Origin: Aquimarina algiphila
GTDB lineage: Bacteria; Bacteroidota; Bacteroidia; Flavobacteriales; Flavobacteriaceae
Length of the DNA stretch: 64,000 bases
Assembly (NCBI RefSeq): GCF_007489275.1
Contig: NZ_VLNR01000068.1
Location: 1-64,000 of the forward strand
Direction of reading: 5' to 3'
Both the position numbers and the translations under genes were made by a program. The notes beneath the pieces were generated by a model. It ran no database searches. It saw nothing but the letters and a program-made list of their open reading frames with translations, and was not told the origin of the DNA. Positions 62,946-64,000 of this stretch are shown here, piece by piece; the first letter of the stretch is position 1, and every line of letters starts with the position of its first letter.

Positions 62946-64000
62946 TTAGCAATCTTCTTTTAACTCGGTATTCTCAAAAAAATAATCATTGATTTTTTGT
63001 GATAACACATGGGATAGCCATATGATTCTTCCACAATGCTCCACATGCCAAACTGCTTTTCCTTCAAAAGTATTTCCAGCAAGTAATGGTCCTACAATAT
63101 GTAAGTTTTCTTTTGATTCTAAAGCTTCATTCACATCAAACCCAATTTTAGAATCGTTTGGCTTGCAATATCCCTTATCTATTAAATTTTTTAATAATTC
63201 AGGAATATTATTTTTTGTTAGATTAGTACTTCCTACGCAATTAATAACTAGATGCACTGATTCTTCAGATATTTTATTTTGTCCTGATTGCGTGTCCAAA
63301 TACTCTAAAGAATACTCATTATTTTCGGTTTTAATAATATTGGTAAATCTTCCCGCAATATGATGAAAACGTCCTTCTTCTTTTAACCCATCGATTACTT
63401 TAGAATAATGATAACCGGCACATCTTTGTCTTCTACCAATTTCATTACCATAATGACATGCAAACTTCTTTAATTCCTGAGGACTAAGTTTTCCTAATAA
63501 AGAACCAAATGCCTTTGATATGATATCAACCGTTGACGCAGCTCCCAAATGCATCTCATCTGCATAATCAAGATCTTTAAATGTAGCTTCTGCAATTCCT
63601 TTTGCAGTTACATTATTTTCTTTGGCTAGTGCCTGTAAATTAAACGGTGTATACTCTTTTCTTTGCTCTTCATCAATTACAGAATCAGGCAACAGTCCTT
63701 GGGTAGAAAGAAACATAAACTTATTGATGTGAGATGTTATACTCTCAATATCATTTAATTTATAAAGCATCTCAAGACCACTTGCATTTGCTCCTACGAT
63801 AAGAACATTTACTTTTTGACTTGGTTTTTTCTCAAGAAAACTTCCTATTTTATTTAGCGTCTTTTTTAGCTCGGGCTTGTAAGGATCATTAATAAAGAGC
63901 ATATTATCTTCTTCTATCAAATCTTCATTCTTCCAAAGATGATTTACAGGAAGAGATCCAACAGAAAGAATTACTTTCTCTGATACTATCGTTTTTTTAT
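62946..64000 (-). CDS. FAD/NAD(P)-binding protein, 5'-truncated by window
   Basis: The frame stays open to the window edge: reading on the minus strand beyond 63920 gives KKTIVSEKVILSVGSLP and then NHLWKNEDLIEEDNM without a stop, so the gene begins outside and a TTG-based start at 63920 is not real. At least 351 residues are visible. VILSVGSLP resembles the end of an N-terminal FAD-binding unit, VNVLIVGANASGLEMLYKL is the dinucleotide-binding strand-turn-helix, and VINCVGSTNL and GPLLAGNTFEGKAVWHVEHCGR the C-terminal cofactor part. It fits COG4529/YdhS-like FAD/NAD(P)-binding proteins, related to N-hydroxylating monooxygenases. Substrate unknown; likely acts with the two FemAB-like enzymes downstream. 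Confidence 0.8.
   Translation of the reverse strand, partial: KKTIVSEKVILSVGSLPVNHLWKNEDLIEEDNMLFINDPYKPELKKTLNKIGSFLEKKPSQKVNVLIVGANASGLEMLYKLNDIESITSHINKFMFLSTQGLLPDSVIDEEQRKEYTPFNLQALAKENNVTAKGIAEATFKDLDYADEMHLGAASTVDIISKAFGSLLGKLSPQELKKFACHYGNEIGRRQRCAGYHYSKVIDGLKEEGRFHHIAGRFTNIIKTENNEYSLEYLDTQSGQNKISEESVHLVINCVGSTNLTKNNIPELLKNLIDKGYCKPNDSKIGFDVNEALESKENLHIVGPLLAGNTFEGKAVWHVEHCGRIIWLSHVLSQKINDYFFENTELKEDC

Noticed and set aside
63864..63920. TTG at 63920 as the start of the FAD-binding gene
   Set aside because: The frame stays open to the window end and the upstream residues continue a cofactor-binding domain, so the true start lies outside.
1..64000. tRNA, rRNA, tmRNA or riboswitch
   Set aside because: No cloverleaf, CCA-ending stem or known riboswitch core was recognised by eye in any intergenic region; a covariance-model scan would settle this.

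Overview
The window reads as a chromosomal segment of a marine-type member of the Flavobacteriaceae (Bacteroidota); Aquimarina or a close relative would fit, but the genus is inferred. The signs are strongly AT-rich DNA, -7 boxes of the flavobacterial TAnnTTTG type, almost no Shine-Dalgarno sequences, several TTG starts, signal peptides ending in S/A-Q, and a type IX secretion (T9SS) surface adhesin followed by PorP/SprF and OmpA partners. I see no tRNA, rRNA, CRISPR array, insertion sequence or integrase.

Positions 1-12,700 are an accessory, stress-related region: a divergent HxlR regulator / nitroreductase / ABM monooxygenase module with a visible operator, two AraC regulators, a Crp/Fnr-like regulator, a phosphoesterase, a catalase-peroxidase (katG) with a lipoprotein signal, a DoxX-like protein, small SRPBCC and TfoX-like proteins, and a subclass B1 metallo-beta-lactamase. 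Positions 12,785-29,541 are mixed housekeeping and hypothetical genes: topB, a methyltransferase, recQ, a flavin monooxygenase / aldose epimerase / MOSC group, truA, a BON-LysM protein, cmk and an orphan mreB-type gene.

Positions 29,971-44,439 form a surface-adhesion locus. A 3,842-residue modular protein (about 15 Ig/PKD-like modules, one DUF11, 11 alternating cadherin-like modules, seven DUF11, then a gliding-motility type C-terminal domain) is followed by a PorP/SprF protein and a TPR-PD40-OmpA protein. The cadherin-like array has a 678-bp two-module period, and one module carries a short tract whose synonymous sites match a different repeat, the mark of gene conversion. A strong hairpin lies between the adhesin and porP.

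After lon (convergent, shared terminator) comes a tight sigma factor / membrane anti-sigma-like / two exported DUF4097-GIN-type proteins operon (47,216-50,154). Positions 50,318-57,460 hold capsule/exopolysaccharide export and control (CpsB-like phosphatase, Wzc-like kinase, Wza-like lipoprotein) and an amino-sugar nucleotide pair (4,6-dehydratase and aminotransferase). A 696-bp gene-free region separates these from an MBOAT acyltransferase plus SGNH pair. The right edge holds two tandem FemAB/BioF2-like acyltransferases behind an FAD/NAD(P)-binding protein cut by the window end.

The most unusual signals are the mosaic repeat array in the adhesin, the 17-bp palindrome TTACGG-N5-CCGTAA found upstream of two unlinked genes, the lipoprotein KatG, the HxlR redox module, and the FAD/FemAB-like cluster at the edge.
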